DNA of 64,000 bases, taken from assembly GCA_963775245.1 (NCBI GenBank), contig CAVZID010000005.1, forward strand, positions 112,267-176,266. Reading direction: 5' to 3'. The notes beneath the pieces were generated by a model. That model searched no databases and had not been told where the DNA came from. It was given only the letters and a program-made list of their open reading frames with translations. Shown in pieces: positions 24,745 through 33,581 of this stretch; positions within the stretch are counted from its first letter, which is position 1; each line of letters starts with the position of its first letter. This stretch comes from CAVSWT01 sp963775245. Lineage in GTDB: Bacteria; Bacteroidota; Ignavibacteria; Ignavibacteriales; Ignavibacteriaceae. The position numbers were made by a program, and so were the translations under genes.

Positions 24745-26586
24745 TTAAACTTCTTGTTCTATTTTTTGTTTTGCTGCCAATCGAGCATTCTTCCTATGCA
24801 TTTCTGTTAAATATCTTTTCCTAATGCGAATACTTTCTGGTGTAACTTCAACAAACTCGTCATCTGTTATCCATTCAATTGCCTGCTCAAGAGTCAATAT
24901 TGTGGCAGGCTCTAGTCTAATTGCTTCATCTGCTCCTGATGCTCGCATATTTGTTAGCTGTTTTGTTTTTGTAACATTTACACGCATATCAATATCACGA
25001 GAATTTTCTCCAACAACCATACCTTCATAAACTTTTGTCCCTGGTTCAATAAAAAAGATTGACCTTTCTTGAAGCTTAAACATTGCATACGCAGATGATG
25101 TTCCTTGTTCCATTGCAACCATAGCACCTTTGGTTCTATGAGTAATTTCTCCTTTGTATGGTTCATACCCGTTAAAGTTGTGATGAAGAATTCCTGTACC
25201 TTTTGTGTCTGTCATGAATTCAGCACGATACCCAATTAAGCCTCTTGCCGGAATAATAAATTCAACTCTTGTATTTTCATTAAATGTAACCATGTTTTTC
25301 ATTTCACCTTTTCGCTTACCGAGCTTTTCAATAACAATCCCAACGTGCTCTTCGGGTACATCAATTATAACATGTTCAACAGGTTCGCATAAAACATCAT
25401 CTATTTTTTTTGTGATTACTTCAGGTTTACTCAACTGAATTTCAAATCCTTCACGCCTCATGTTTTCAATAAGAATTGCCAGATGAAGTTCTCCCCTTCC
25501 GCTTACTTTAAATATATCTGGTGAATCAGTCATTTCAACTCTTAAGCTTACATTAGATTTTAATTCTTTTGAAAGTCTTTCACTAATGTTCCTGGTGGTA
25601 ACATATTTCCCTTCAAGCCCTGCAAAAGGGGCATTATTAACCATGAAATTCATTGTAATGGTTGGTTCATCAATGGCTGTAAATGGTAATGCTTCAGGTT
25701 TTTTAGGATCAGCAATTGTGTCTCCAATATCAACATCTTCTAGGCCGGCAACTGCACCAATATCTCCGGCATCCAGTTCATCAACCTCTATCCGTTTTAT
25801 ATTATCAAAAGTATAAAGTTTTGTAATTTTTGAATTTATTTTATCACCTTCTTTGGTAATATGGATTATATTATCACCTAATCTAATTTTGCCGTTAAGA
25901 ATTCTACCAATTCCGATTCTTCCAAGATAATCGTTATAATCAATTGCCGAGATAAGCATTTGAAGCGGTTCCTCAATTCCAGCTTTCGGAGCAGGTACTG
26001 ATTTTATAATTACATCAAATAGCGGTATTAAATTATTACTTTCGTCTTCCAGATTTGTTTTTGCTACACCTTGCTTTGCAATAGCATAAACAAATGGAAA
26101 ATCTAATTGTTCATCACTGGCGCCGAGTGCTACAAATAAATCAAATACTTCATTTAAAACTTCGTTTGGACGGGCATCTTTTCTATCAATTTTATTTATT
26201 ACAACTATTGGCTTTAATCCAAGCTCCAAAGATTTTTTTAAAACAAATTTAGTTTGCGGTAAAGGCCCTTCAGCAGCATCGACAAGCAGCAGAACACCGT
26301 CTACCATTCTTAATGTACGTTCAACTTCTCCACCAAAATCTGCGTGGCCAGGTGTATCAACTATATTTATTTTAATATTTTTATAATGAATACTGCAATT
26401 CTTCGCGAGTATGGTGATTCCTCTTTCTTTCTCAAGAGTGTTGGAATCCATTATTCTTTTTTCAACTTGCTGGTTGTCTCGCCATGCACCGGTTTGCTTG
26501 AGCATGTAGTCAACTAAGGTAGTTTTACCGTGGTCAACATGGGCAATAATTGCAATATTCCGAATATCGTCTCTAAGGCTATTCAC
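24745..26586 (-). CDS. typA: Ribosome-associated translational GTPase BipA/TypA
   Basis: The 613-residue protein matches BipA length. G1 is AHVDHGKTT at 15-23, G2 lies in the EKERGIT region, G3 is DTPGH, and G4 is NKIDR. The elongation-factor domains follow, and the C-terminal family-specific part contains GRGELHLAILIENMRREGFE, NFNGYEPYKGEI and RKRYLTE near the end. BipA binds the ribosome and helps 50S assembly and stress adaptation. The first codon is GTG, preceded by AAAGG. The closest upstream neighbour is clpS, 99 bases away on the same strand; the gene is closed by the terminator at 24709-24738. Confidence 0.97.
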   Translation of the reverse strand: MNSLRDDIRNIAIIAHVDHGKTTLVDYMLKQTGAWRDNQQVEKRIMDSNTLEKERGITILAKNCSIHYKNIKINIVDTPGHADFGGEVERTLRMVDGVLLLVDAAEGPLPQTKFVLKKSLELGLKPIVVINKIDRKDARPNEVLNEVFDLFVALGASDEQLDFPFVYAIAKQGVAKTNLEDESNNLIPLFDVIIKSVPAPKAGIEEPLQMLISAIDYNDYLGRIGIGRILNGKIRLGDNIIHITKEGDKINSKITKLYTFDNIKRIEVDELDAGDIGAVAGLEDVDIGDTIADPKKPEALPFTAIDEPTITMNFMVNNAPFAGLEGKYVTTRNISERLSKELKSNVSLRVEMTDSPDIFKVSGRGELHLAILIENMRREGFEIQLSKPEVITKKIDDVLCEPVEHVIIDVPEEHVGIVIEKLGKRKGEMKNMVTFNENTRVEFIIPARGLIGYRAEFMTDTKGTGILHHNFNGYEPYKGEITHRTKGAMVAMEQGTSSAYAMFKLQERSIFFIEPGTKVYEGMVVGENSRDIDMRVNVTKTKQLTNMRASGADEAIRLEPATILTLEQAIEWITDDEFVEVTPESIRIRKRYLTEMHRKNARLAAKQKIEQEV

Positions 26587-26685
26587 ATTTTTCCTTTAAA
26601 ATTATTTGAAGACTTTAAATATAGATATATGCGATTCTATTTACAATTAAGATGAAGGGTAAAAATTATTGAGAATTTAGTTTTA

Positions 26686-26985
26686 CTAAGTAACAACCTG
26701 GGTATTTAAAGCTATTTCTTCAAGGACAGAAGAAACTTTTAAGCATTGATTCAGAGGGCCGTTAAAAACAATACTTTTCCCCTTTACATGTACTTCAAAA
26801 GCAAATCCCCGGGCTTGTTCAAATGTACAGTTAACTGCTTTAATAAGCTGGGCAATTACCTCATCAAATGTATGCCAATCGTCATTATACAAAATTACTC
26901 TGCTTACTAAGCTAATATCCGATTCTTCATCCGTAATTATTTCTACTTCAGGAAGCTGCTCAGTTTTTTGTAATTCTTTTTCCAT
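26686..26985 (-). CDS. clpS: ATP-dependent Clp protease adaptor ClpS
   Basis: The 99-residue protein has the ClpS core: ILYNDDWHTFDEVIAQLIKAV with the NDD..TF signature, then CTFEQARGFAFEVHVKGKSIV. ClpS hands N-degron substrates to ClpAP/ClpCP. The N-terminal 25 residues are acidic and unstructured, as expected for the arm that enters the Clp ATPase. No clp protease gene is in the window. It is divergent from etfB, with 146 bases between the starts. Confidence 0.94.
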   Translation of the reverse strand: MEKELQKTEQLPEVEIITDEESDISLVSRVILYNDDWHTFDEVIAQLIKAVNCTFEQARGFAFEVHVKGKSIVFNGPLNQCLKVSSVLEEIALNTQVVT

Positions 26986-27066
26986 GCAATCAATTTAAAA
27001 ATTTATTGAAGAAATATAAATACAATTTAATAAAGATTTTATCTCATGTTTTTTAAAAATACGTGG

Positions 27067-27101
27067 TTTGATTTTAGACAGGTGTATGGTTATATTTTTT
27101 G
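27067..27101 (+). promoter_or_regulatory. Candidate Bacteroidota-type promoter of etfBA
   Basis: TTTG at 27067-27070 and TAT..TTTTTG ending at 27101, with 20 bases between, resemble the -33 TTTG and -7 TAnnTTTG elements of Bacteroidota housekeeping promoters, with one extra base in the -7 box. The predicted start lies about 25 bases before the etfB ATG. In such AT-rich DNA chance matches are frequent. Confidence 0.3.
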
Positions 27102-27131
27102 TCAAAATTACAGAAGTTTAATGGAGGTATA

Positions 27132-27878
27132 ATGAAAATAGCAGTATGCGTTAGTCATGTTCCTGACACTGCTACAAAAGTTAAAATCGGTGCCGATGAA
27201 AAAACTATCGATCCGACTGGAGTAACATATATAATTAATCCTTATGATGAATTTGCTGTAGAAGAAGCCCTTAAGACAAAAGAAAAATTCGGTGGTGATG
27301 TAACTGTAATAAGTGTCGGCAGCGATGCAAATAAAGAGACAATAAAAAAGGCTTTAGCAATGGGCGTAGATAACGGAGTTTTATTGAAAGATGACGGCCA
27401 AAGAGATTCATTTGGAATAGCTCATGCACTTGCAGAAGAAATAAAAAACAGCGGTTATGAAATTGTATTTATGGGAAAACAATCGGTTGATTATGATAAT
27501 TCAATTGTTCCCCAATTAACAGCAGAAATTTTGAACTACTCATGTATTTCCGTTGTAGTTGATTTGAAAATTGAAGGTAATAAAATTACAACTGAAAGAG
27601 AAATTGAAGGCGGGAGAGAAGTTGTCGAAACAGAACTGCCTACAATTATTGGCGCTCAAAAAGGATTGAATGAACCAAGATATGCTTCTTTAAAAGGAAT
27701 AATGTCTGCAAAAAAGAAAACGATTGAAGAAAAACCTGCTGCTTCGTTTGAGAACACAGTTGAAGTAATTAAACTACACAAACCTCCGGCAAAACAGCCA
27801 GGCAGAATTTTAGGAACTGATGCTTCTGCAGTTCCAGAATTAGTAAAGCTACTTCATGAAGAAGCAAAAGTTATTTAA
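27132..27878 (+). CDS. etfB: Electron transfer flavoprotein beta subunit
   Basis: The 248-residue protein matches EtfB: MKIAVCVSHVPDT at the start, NPYDEFAVEEALKTKE, the nucleotide-binding MGKQSVDYDNSIVPQLTAEIL, and EREIEGGREVVETELPTIIGAQKGLNEPRYASLKGIMSAKKK with the signature segment. EtfAB heterodimers carry electrons from acyl-CoA and other dehydrogenases to the quinone pool. I chose the ATG at 27132 because GGAGG stands five bases before it; the 27099 start would add 11 unrelated residues. etfA follows after 20 bases. Confidence 0.95.
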   Translation: MKIAVCVSHVPDTATKVKIGADEKTIDPTGVTYIINPYDEFAVEEALKTKEKFGGDVTVISVGSDANKETIKKALAMGVDNGVLLKDDGQRDSFGIAHALAEEIKNSGYEIVFMGKQSVDYDNSIVPQLTAEILNYSCISVVVDLKIEGNKITTEREIEGGREVVETELPTIIGAQKGLNEPRYASLKGIMSAKKKTIEEKPAASFENTVEVIKLHKPPAKQPGRILGTDASAVPELVKLLHEEAKVI

Positions 27879-27898
27879 AGAATAAGGAATTTACAGTA

Positions 27899-28870
27899 AT
27901 GTCTGAAAAATTAATTGCAGTATTAGAGCAAAGAGAAAATAAATTAAAAAAAGCTTCATTCGAAGCTGTATCGGTAGCTGCAAAAATAGCAGCTGATTTA
28001 AATCTGGAATCTGAAGTTGTTGTTGCTGGAAGTGAAATTGAAAATTTAAATGAAGCCGCTAAATATGGTATTTCAAAAGTTATTCATTTAAAGAATGAGA
28101 ATTTTAAAAATTACAGTTCATCCGGGTATGCTGATTCTATAGCAAAATATCTTAAAGATACTGAAGCAAAATATATAATTATTCCAAATACAGCGTTAGG
28201 AAAAGACCTGGCTCCAAGAATAGCTGTAAAATTAAATGCCGGAATATTAATGGATTGCGTTAAGTTAAATATAGAAGATGGTGAAGTAATTGCAACAAGG
28301 CCAATTTACGCAGGGAAGGCTTTATTAGATTTAAAATTAAAATCTGAAATTAAAATTTTCACTATTCGAACAAATGTCTTTAAAGCTGAACAAACAACGC
28401 CAGATTTACAAGTTAATATTGAAACAAAAGAAATTTTGGATGCTGATTTAAAAACTAAAGTCGTAGAATTTAAAAAGTCAGACGGAAAGATTGATGTTGC
28501 CGAAGCTGATATTATAGTTTCCGGTGGAAGAGGCTTAAAAAATCCTGAAAGCTTCAAATTGGTAGAAGATTTAGCAGATGCCTTTGGTGCTGCTGTTGGA
28601 GCATCAAGAGCTGTAGTTGATGCAGGCTGGAGGCCTCATAGGGAGCAAGTTGGCCAAACAGGTAAAACAGTTTCCCCATCACTTTATGTTGCATGTGGAA
28701 TTAGCGGCGCAATTCAACATTTGGCTGGAATGTCGTCTTCAAAATATATTGTTGCAATTAATAAAGATAAAGATGCACCAATATTTACTGTTGCTGATTA
28801 TGGAATCGCTGGAGATGTATTTGAAATAATACCGAAATTAACTGAAGAGATTATTAAACTTAAATCGTAA
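27899..28870 (+). CDS. etfA: Electron transfer flavoprotein alpha subunit
   Basis: At 323 residues it has normal EtfA length. The C-terminal FAD-binding domain contains IIVSGGRGLKNPESF, GAAVGASRAVVDAGWRPHREQVGQTGKTVSPSLYVACGISGAIQHLAGM and INKDKDAPIFTVADYGIAGDVFEIIP, the alpha-subunit signature. It pairs with etfB just upstream in the same operon. No electron-transfer-flavoprotein dehydrogenase (etfD/ETF-QO) is nearby, so its partner must be elsewhere. Confidence 0.96.
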   Translation: MSEKLIAVLEQRENKLKKASFEAVSVAAKIAADLNLESEVVVAGSEIENLNEAAKYGISKVIHLKNENFKNYSSSGYADSIAKYLKDTEAKYIIIPNTALGKDLAPRIAVKLNAGILMDCVKLNIEDGEVIATRPIYAGKALLDLKLKSEIKIFTIRTNVFKAEQTTPDLQVNIETKEILDADLKTKVVEFKKSDGKIDVAEADIIVSGGRGLKNPESFKLVEDLADAFGAAVGASRAVVDAGWRPHREQVGQTGKTVSPSLYVACGISGAIQHLAGMSSSKYIVAINKDKDAPIFTVADYGIAGDVFEIIPKLTEEIIKLKS

Positions 28871-28887
28871 TAAGTTAGGAGTTTTAT

Positions 28888-29487
28888 TTGCACAAAATTC
28901 AATGTGATATACTTGGTTTGTCTTCCAGCCCTTCGACCGGAGGTGCTTATGCAATCTTATTAAAAGAAGTAAATGGAAATAGACGGCTTCCAATAATTAT
29001 AGGTGCCTTTGAAGCTCAAGCGATTGCACTTGAATTGGAAGGAATTAAACCTCCCCGCCCGCTTACTCATGATTTATTTAAACAGGTTATTGACAACTTA
29101 GGAGCATCTATTTTAGAAGTTATAATTGATGAACTCCGTGAAAACACATTTTATGCAAAAATTTTATTAGAGATTTCTGGACTTACAAATGAAATAGACG
29201 GCAGGCCAAGCGATGCTATTGCATTAGCTGTAAGAGCTCAAGCTCCAATTTTTGTAGCAGAGAGTGTAATGGAATCTGCAGCATTTATTCCATCCGAAGA
29301 AGGAGATGATGATATTTATAGCAAAGAAAAAGCTGAAGAAGAAATAAGAGAAGAAAAAACTCCTAAAACCAAAGAAGCTAAATTAGCTGCTCTTCAAAAT
29401 AAACTACGCGAAGCAATCGAAGCTGAAGAATATGAACGTGCGGCAAAACTTAGAGATGACATAAAAAAACTAACTAGTAATAATTAA
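28888..29487 (+). CDS. Bifunctional nuclease (BFN/DUF151) with UVR domain
   Basis: Residues about 1-135 form a DUF151/BFN domain (LGLSSSPSTGGAYAILLKE, RRLPIIIGAFEAQAIALELEG, RPLTHDLF, GRPSDAIALAVRAQAPIFV). The C-terminal 30 residues form a UvrB/UvrC (UVR) motif, AALQNKLREAIEAEEYERAAKLRDDI, after an acidic-basic linker. The BFN fold has nuclease activity in plants and is used as a conserved but poorly understood domain in bacteria; the UVR motif suggests binding to UvrA/UvrC-type partners. The start is TTG with GGAG six bases before it. It follows etfA by 17 bases, an operon with no obvious functional link. The stop is one base from the convergent neighbour's stop. Confidence 0.9.
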   Translation: MHKIQCDILGLSSSPSTGGAYAILLKEVNGNRRLPIIIGAFEAQAIALELEGIKPPRPLTHDLFKQVIDNLGASILEVIIDELRENTFYAKILLEISGLTNEIDGRPSDAIALAVRAQAPIFVAESVMESAAFIPSEEGDDDIYSKEKAEEEIREEKTPKTKEAKLAALQNKLREAIEAEEYERAAKLRDDIKKLTSNN

Positions 29488-29488
29488 A

Positions 29489-30964
29489 TTACGCAAAAAC
29501 TTTTTGACCGATAGGGCATTCCGTACATTTTTTCTTTATGCAATAGTTTCTAAAAATTTCAATCATACCTTGATATAAAACTGTTTTCTTCCATGCATTG
29601 TCTAGCCTAAGTGCATCACATACTTCTTTCACTAAACCATTTTCACTTTGTTGATAAAAATTAACATAGGTTTTTATAACTTTTTTTGAAAGTTCTTTCA
29701 TATTGAAAAGGTCAAAATAAACTAATATAATAGGAAGTATTACATTAACAATAATTTCATCTGCTCTTGAAACACCGATAAAATAATTAATCCTTGTTTT
29801 GGATGGTTTATCAAAGATAAAATGCTGAGTCCAGAAGCCGTCTCCTTTAATAACAACCAATGACCTTAGTTCGTTTATAATTTTTCCATAAGAAGAATAA
29901 GTCTTAAACAGCTTTATAATATTGTAAATAAAATTATGATGGAAAATTCTATCTACGATTCTAACTCCACCAGCTATTCTTATTGTAGGAAAATTTTGCG
30001 GCCTTAATTTAAAGAAATGCCATTGCGCTGCATTATAAATTTTTCCATCATAAATTTGTCTTATTCCACTCCATAAATCATAAAGCTCACGGGTGTACAC
30101 AGATGTTTCACTATCAGGTAAATTATAAACATCAGGCATTAAACCGGCAATATTAAATAAAGCTGATTCCGCTGTTTTAACAAAATCGCTTGTGTCTAAC
30201 ATCTTTAAAAGTTTTATATCAGCCGACCTTGCAAGCTTCAGCATTATCTCTTTATTCTTTGAGTAACCCAATGCTTCAAACACCTGCTCATACATAAGCT
30301 GATTCCAGATAACTTGATCTTTAAAATCTTCAACTTCAAAATTTTTGTTATGAAAATCTTCAGTCAATTCATAAGAAATTATGGGCTCTTTTAATTTCAT
30401 TTCTTTGATGTAGCTTAACTCTTTGAGCCTTTCAAACATTTTCTGGCTTTTATTTTTGAACCTTTCAACTCCAAAATCAAATACTATTTTTATCTTTTCA
30501 TCCTCTGTCAACAACTCCGAAACCTGGTCGCATGGCATCTTGTTTATTCTGGAATCCCTTTCATCTATTATTGCTTTTTGAATCTGGTCCCTAATGCTGC
30601 CATCAAGTAAATTTTCAAATGAAACGGAATGAACCTTTCTTCCTTCTTGTGTAAATACGTGTGAATGATTGTCACTCCCAAATACAGCATGTAAAATTAC
30701 TTTGTTATATTTTTTATTAATATTATGTCCGTGAGCTTTCCAATCAGAAAAATGTGAGTCAATTTCAACATCACCAAGGTAAGTTATATTTCCAATTTTA
30801 ATTCTGGCATTTTTAAAATCAGGGCCGCCTAATTCATCATTTAACATTCCAGGGTCGAGAACTTTAATTTGTTCTTCTTCAGATGTTAAAAGATTTTTGG
30901 AAAACTGCTGCTGCTTCCAGATTTCATATAAAAATTTCTCATGTATTTTTGAATTCTTGGCCAT
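29489..30964 (-). CDS. DUF2851 family protein
   Basis: The 491-residue protein starts like DUF2851 members (EKFLYEIWKQQQF, VLDPGMLNDELGGPDFKNARIKIGN, GDVEIDSHFSDWKAHGH). The family is widespread in Bacteroidota and has no established function. The C-terminus carries a cysteine group C475-x4-C480-x2-C483, like part of a zinc or iron-sulfur site. There is no signal peptide or membrane segment. The small gene immediately upstream ends two bases before its ATG, so the two are cotranscribed. It converges with the BFN gene with a single base between stops, leaving no room for a terminator outside the coding sequence. Confidence 0.85.
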   Translation of the reverse strand: MAKNSKIHEKFLYEIWKQQQFSKNLLTSEEEQIKVLDPGMLNDELGGPDFKNARIKIGNITYLGDVEIDSHFSDWKAHGHNINKKYNKVILHAVFGSDNHSHVFTQEGRKVHSVSFENLLDGSIRDQIQKAIIDERDSRINKMPCDQVSELLTEDEKIKIVFDFGVERFKNKSQKMFERLKELSYIKEMKLKEPIISYELTEDFHNKNFEVEDFKDQVIWNQLMYEQVFEALGYSKNKEIMLKLARSADIKLLKMLDTSDFVKTAESALFNIAGLMPDVYNLPDSETSVYTRELYDLWSGIRQIYDGKIYNAAQWHFFKLRPQNFPTIRIAGGVRIVDRIFHHNFIYNIIKLFKTYSSYGKIINELRSLVVIKGDGFWTQHFIFDKPSKTRINYFIGVSRADEIIVNVILPIILVYFDLFNMKELSKKVIKTYVNFYQQSENGLVKEVCDALRLDNAWKKTVLYQGMIEIFRNYCIKKKCTECPIGQKVFA

Positions 30965-30966
30965 GG

Positions 30967-31368
30967 CTACACCTTTAATTCGTAATTAATATTTAGAAAT
31001 ACTGAAGTGGATTTTTGTGATTTAATCTTGTAAAATATTTCTATTAAATTTTTATAAGGCGCTAAATTAATATTTCGAAACGCATATTCCCCACTGTTAA
31101 TCTGGTAAAACATATCCCGCTTTTTGTTATTAACAAAAAGATATAAATCTACAGGAAGTTCTGCAAACGGAACTTGCAGCTTTATATCTAAAAATCTTTT
31201 TTGAGTTATAATTGAATCTTCAATATTTAAAAGTTTAATTAGAGGTAAGCTGTGGTCGGTTATTAATTCTGAAATATTAAAAACTTCAGGATAAAGTTCC
31301 CTTTGTATAAATTCATTATCGAAAACCGGAAGAGTTTTTTTTGATTCTATGATTGTCGTATCACGCAA
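30967..31368 (-). CDS. Hypothetical protein upstream of DUF2851
   Basis: I do not recognise this 133-residue protein. It has no signal peptide or membrane helix; the N-terminal third is polar and the rest is a mix of short strands (DIKLQVPFAELPVDLYLFVNNKK, TSVFLNINYELKV) suggesting a small beta-rich fold. It is probably translated, because it has normal codon use and ends two bases before the DUF2851 start. The pairing suggests a joint function. Confidence 0.65.
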   Translation of the reverse strand: MRDTTIIESKKTLPVFDNEFIQRELYPEVFNISELITDHSLPLIKLLNIEDSIITQKRFLDIKLQVPFAELPVDLYLFVNNKKRDMFYQINSGEYAFRNINLAPYKNLIEIFYKIKSQKSTSVFLNINYELKV

Positions 31369-31472
31369 AATTTCACCTCTATTAAGAGGGCTTATTTAAC
31401 CCTTGCAAAACTTACAAAGAAAAGAGGAAAGAGTAAATCGTTAACACACTTTTTAATAGTCTTCTTACAAAA

Positions 31473-32282
31473 TTAGTTGAATAATTCAATAATTCTGTTG
31501 TTATAGCTAAGAATTTCTGCCCTGGCAGCTTCGGCAAAATCATTTCCCTTACTTTTATAAATTATTCCACGACTGACATTGATCAAAAAGTTAGATGGTT
31601 TTCTATTCTTTAAAATTCCAATAATTTCTTCAAGGCTTCCACCTTGCGCCCCAATTCCTGGTAAAAGTATTGGAAGCGAATCAATTCGATTAAGATTTTC
31701 TTTTAACTCATCGCTTTTTGTTGCGCCAAATACTATTCCGCAGTTATTATTCTTATTCCATACTTTTACGTTGTCAATAATCCGCTGATAAAGAAAAGAA
31801 CCATCTGTTAAGCTTAACTTCTCAATATCATTCGCTCCTGGATTGGAAGTTAATGCTAAAATAAAATTAAGCTTATCAGAAAAATCTAAAAACGGCTTAA
31901 CTGAATCTTCGCCCATGTAAGGATTAATTGTTATTGCATCACATTTAAATTGTTCAAATACTGATTTCGCATACATTTTAGAAGTATTACCAATATCACC
32001 TCGCTTTGCATCTCCGATAATAAGAATATCTTCCGGTATTAGTCTAATTGAATTTAATAAAGTTTGAAATCCTGGAGTGCCATCTTTTTCATAAAAAGCA
32101 AAATTGAATTTATATGCAGCAGCATAATCTTTAGTTGCATTAATAATTTCTCTATTAAATTCAAATACCGGGTGTGAATGTGATTTTAAATATTCAGGCA
32201 TTTTTTCAATATCAGTATCTAATCCAACACAGATAAATTTCTTAAAACTATTTTTCTTTTGAAGTTTTTCTAAAGCATTCAT
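31473..32282 (-). CDS. pyrF: Orotidine 5'-phosphate decarboxylase (type 2)
   Basis: The 269-residue length and the motif GDAKRGDIGNT, with the catalytic lysine in DAKRGD, identify the longer type 2 PyrF. FICVGLDTDIEKMPEYL opens the barrel, INPYMGEDSVKPFL lies in the middle, and LLPGIGAQGGSLEEI near the end is the phosphate-binding loop. It makes UMP from OMP in the last step of pyrimidine biosynthesis; pyrG, the next-stage enzyme, is at 42.3-43.9 kb. It lies just downstream of rodA on the same strand and may be read with the cell-shape operon. Confidence 0.95.
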   Translation of the reverse strand: MNALEKLQKKNSFKKFICVGLDTDIEKMPEYLKSHSHPVFEFNREIINATKDYAAAYKFNFAFYEKDGTPGFQTLLNSIRLIPEDILIIGDAKRGDIGNTSKMYAKSVFEQFKCDAITINPYMGEDSVKPFLDFSDKLNFILALTSNPGANDIEKLSLTDGSFLYQRIIDNVKVWNKNNNCGIVFGATKSDELKENLNRIDSLPILLPGIGAQGGSLEEIIGILKNRKPSNFLINVSRGIIYKSKGNDFAEAARAEILSYNNRIIELFN

Positions 32283-32351
32283 TTTATTTTATTTTTTATT
32301 TATTTCAAACTACAAATTAAGAATTTACTAAAAATATTTATCTATTAATCT

Positions 32352-33581
32352 TTAATTATAATTCTTTTTAGCTTTATAAATATTAGCAACTATTCCCAGC
32401 ATAAACATATTCACTAATAATGAACTTCCGCCATAGCTTACAAATGGGAGAGGAATACCAATAACCGGCATTACGCCAACTGTCATTCCAACATTTACTA
32501 ATAAATGAATAACATAAACTGCAAGAACACCAATAGCTGTCAGACTTAAGAATTCGTCTTTTGTGCCGGTAGCAATTTTTAAAATTCTAAGAAACAGAAC
32601 TAAAAACAAAACCAAAGTAATAAACGAACCAACAAATCCAAATTCTTCGCCAATTACACAGTAAATAAAATCAGTCCATTGTTCGGGGATATATTGAAGC
32701 TGAGTTTGGTTACCAGCCAAAAATCCTTTACCCCAAAATCCCCCCGAACCAATAGCAACTTTTGCCTGTATAGCATTGTATCCTGAACCAAGAGGATCAG
32801 CCATCGGATTAATAAATGTTTGTATTCTTTTTTGTTGATGTGGGCTTAAAGCTCTATAAACATAATCGGCAAAAAATCCGGCACCAAGATTTAATGCTAA
32901 AATAGAACCATTGAAAAAAATATCTTTTTTAAAAATGAATAAACCCACTACTACCAGCAGTAAACCGATAATAAAATATGTCATTCCAAATAAAGATGAG
33001 ATAGCAATAAAGCCTGGAGACAACACTATAAACAATCCAAACAAGCTAATGCCTTTCCAAAAAATCATTGTAAGCATCAAACCCATAAATACGATTGCGG
33101 TTCCCATATCAGGTTCTAATAAAATCAAACCAACTGGAATACATCCAATTATTAATGATAATACGATATCTTTAAATGAATCAATATCTGTATTTTTTCT
33201 GCTTAAAAATGAAGCAAGCGCTAGAATGGTTCCTATCTTTGCAAATTCAGACGGTTGAAATCCCAATGGCCCGAAGTCTAGCCAGCTTTTTGCTCCGGAT
33301 ATTCTTCTACCCAATACAATTACAACTACTAAAAAAGTAATTGAAATTAGATAGCTTGGAGCTGCAATGATTTTAAATGTGTTTGTGGGAATCGAATAAG
33401 TAATCAAGAATATTATTAAAGCTGCTATTCCCCAAACAACTTGTTTTTGAAAATTTCCACTTGCCGAAGGATTGTTTAATGTAGAACTGTAAATTGCCAC
33501 TAACCCGAATCCTACTAACAATACAACAGCAAAAAATAAAATGAAGTCAAACTTATCTTTAAATTTATAATCAATTTGCAA
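32352..33581 (-). CDS. rodA: Rod-shape SEDS glycosyltransferase RodA
   Basis: The roughly 410-residue protein has ten hydrophobic segments and the SEDS family motifs SGAKSWLDFGPLGFQPSEFAKIG, LLEPDMGTAIVFMGLML, HQQKRIQTFINP, GSGYNAIQAKVAIGSGGFWGKGF, QTQLQYIPEQWTDFI and IPLPFVSYGGSS. RodA polymerises glycan strands for cell elongation together with PBP2, encoded upstream. I prefer the TTG at 33581 because GGAG lies six bases before it; the first in-frame start, TTG at 33593, is also possible. Either way the start overlaps the PBP2 gene's end, so translation is coupled. Confidence 0.95.
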   Translation of the reverse strand: MQIDYKFKDKFDFILFFAVVLLVGFGLVAIYSSTLNNPSASGNFQKQVVWGIAALIIFLITYSIPTNTFKIIAAPSYLISITFLVVVIVLGRRISGAKSWLDFGPLGFQPSEFAKIGTILALASFLSRKNTDIDSFKDIVLSLIIGCIPVGLILLEPDMGTAIVFMGLMLTMIFWKGISLFGLFIVLSPGFIAISSLFGMTYFIIGLLLVVVGLFIFKKDIFFNGSILALNLGAGFFADYVYRALSPHQQKRIQTFINPMADPLGSGYNAIQAKVAIGSGGFWGKGFLAGNQTQLQYIPEQWTDFIYCVIGEEFGFVGSFITLVLFLVLFLRILKIATGTKDEFLSLTAIGVLAVYVIHLLVNVGMTVGVMPVIGIPLPFVSYGGSSLLVNMFMLGIVANIYKAKKNYN

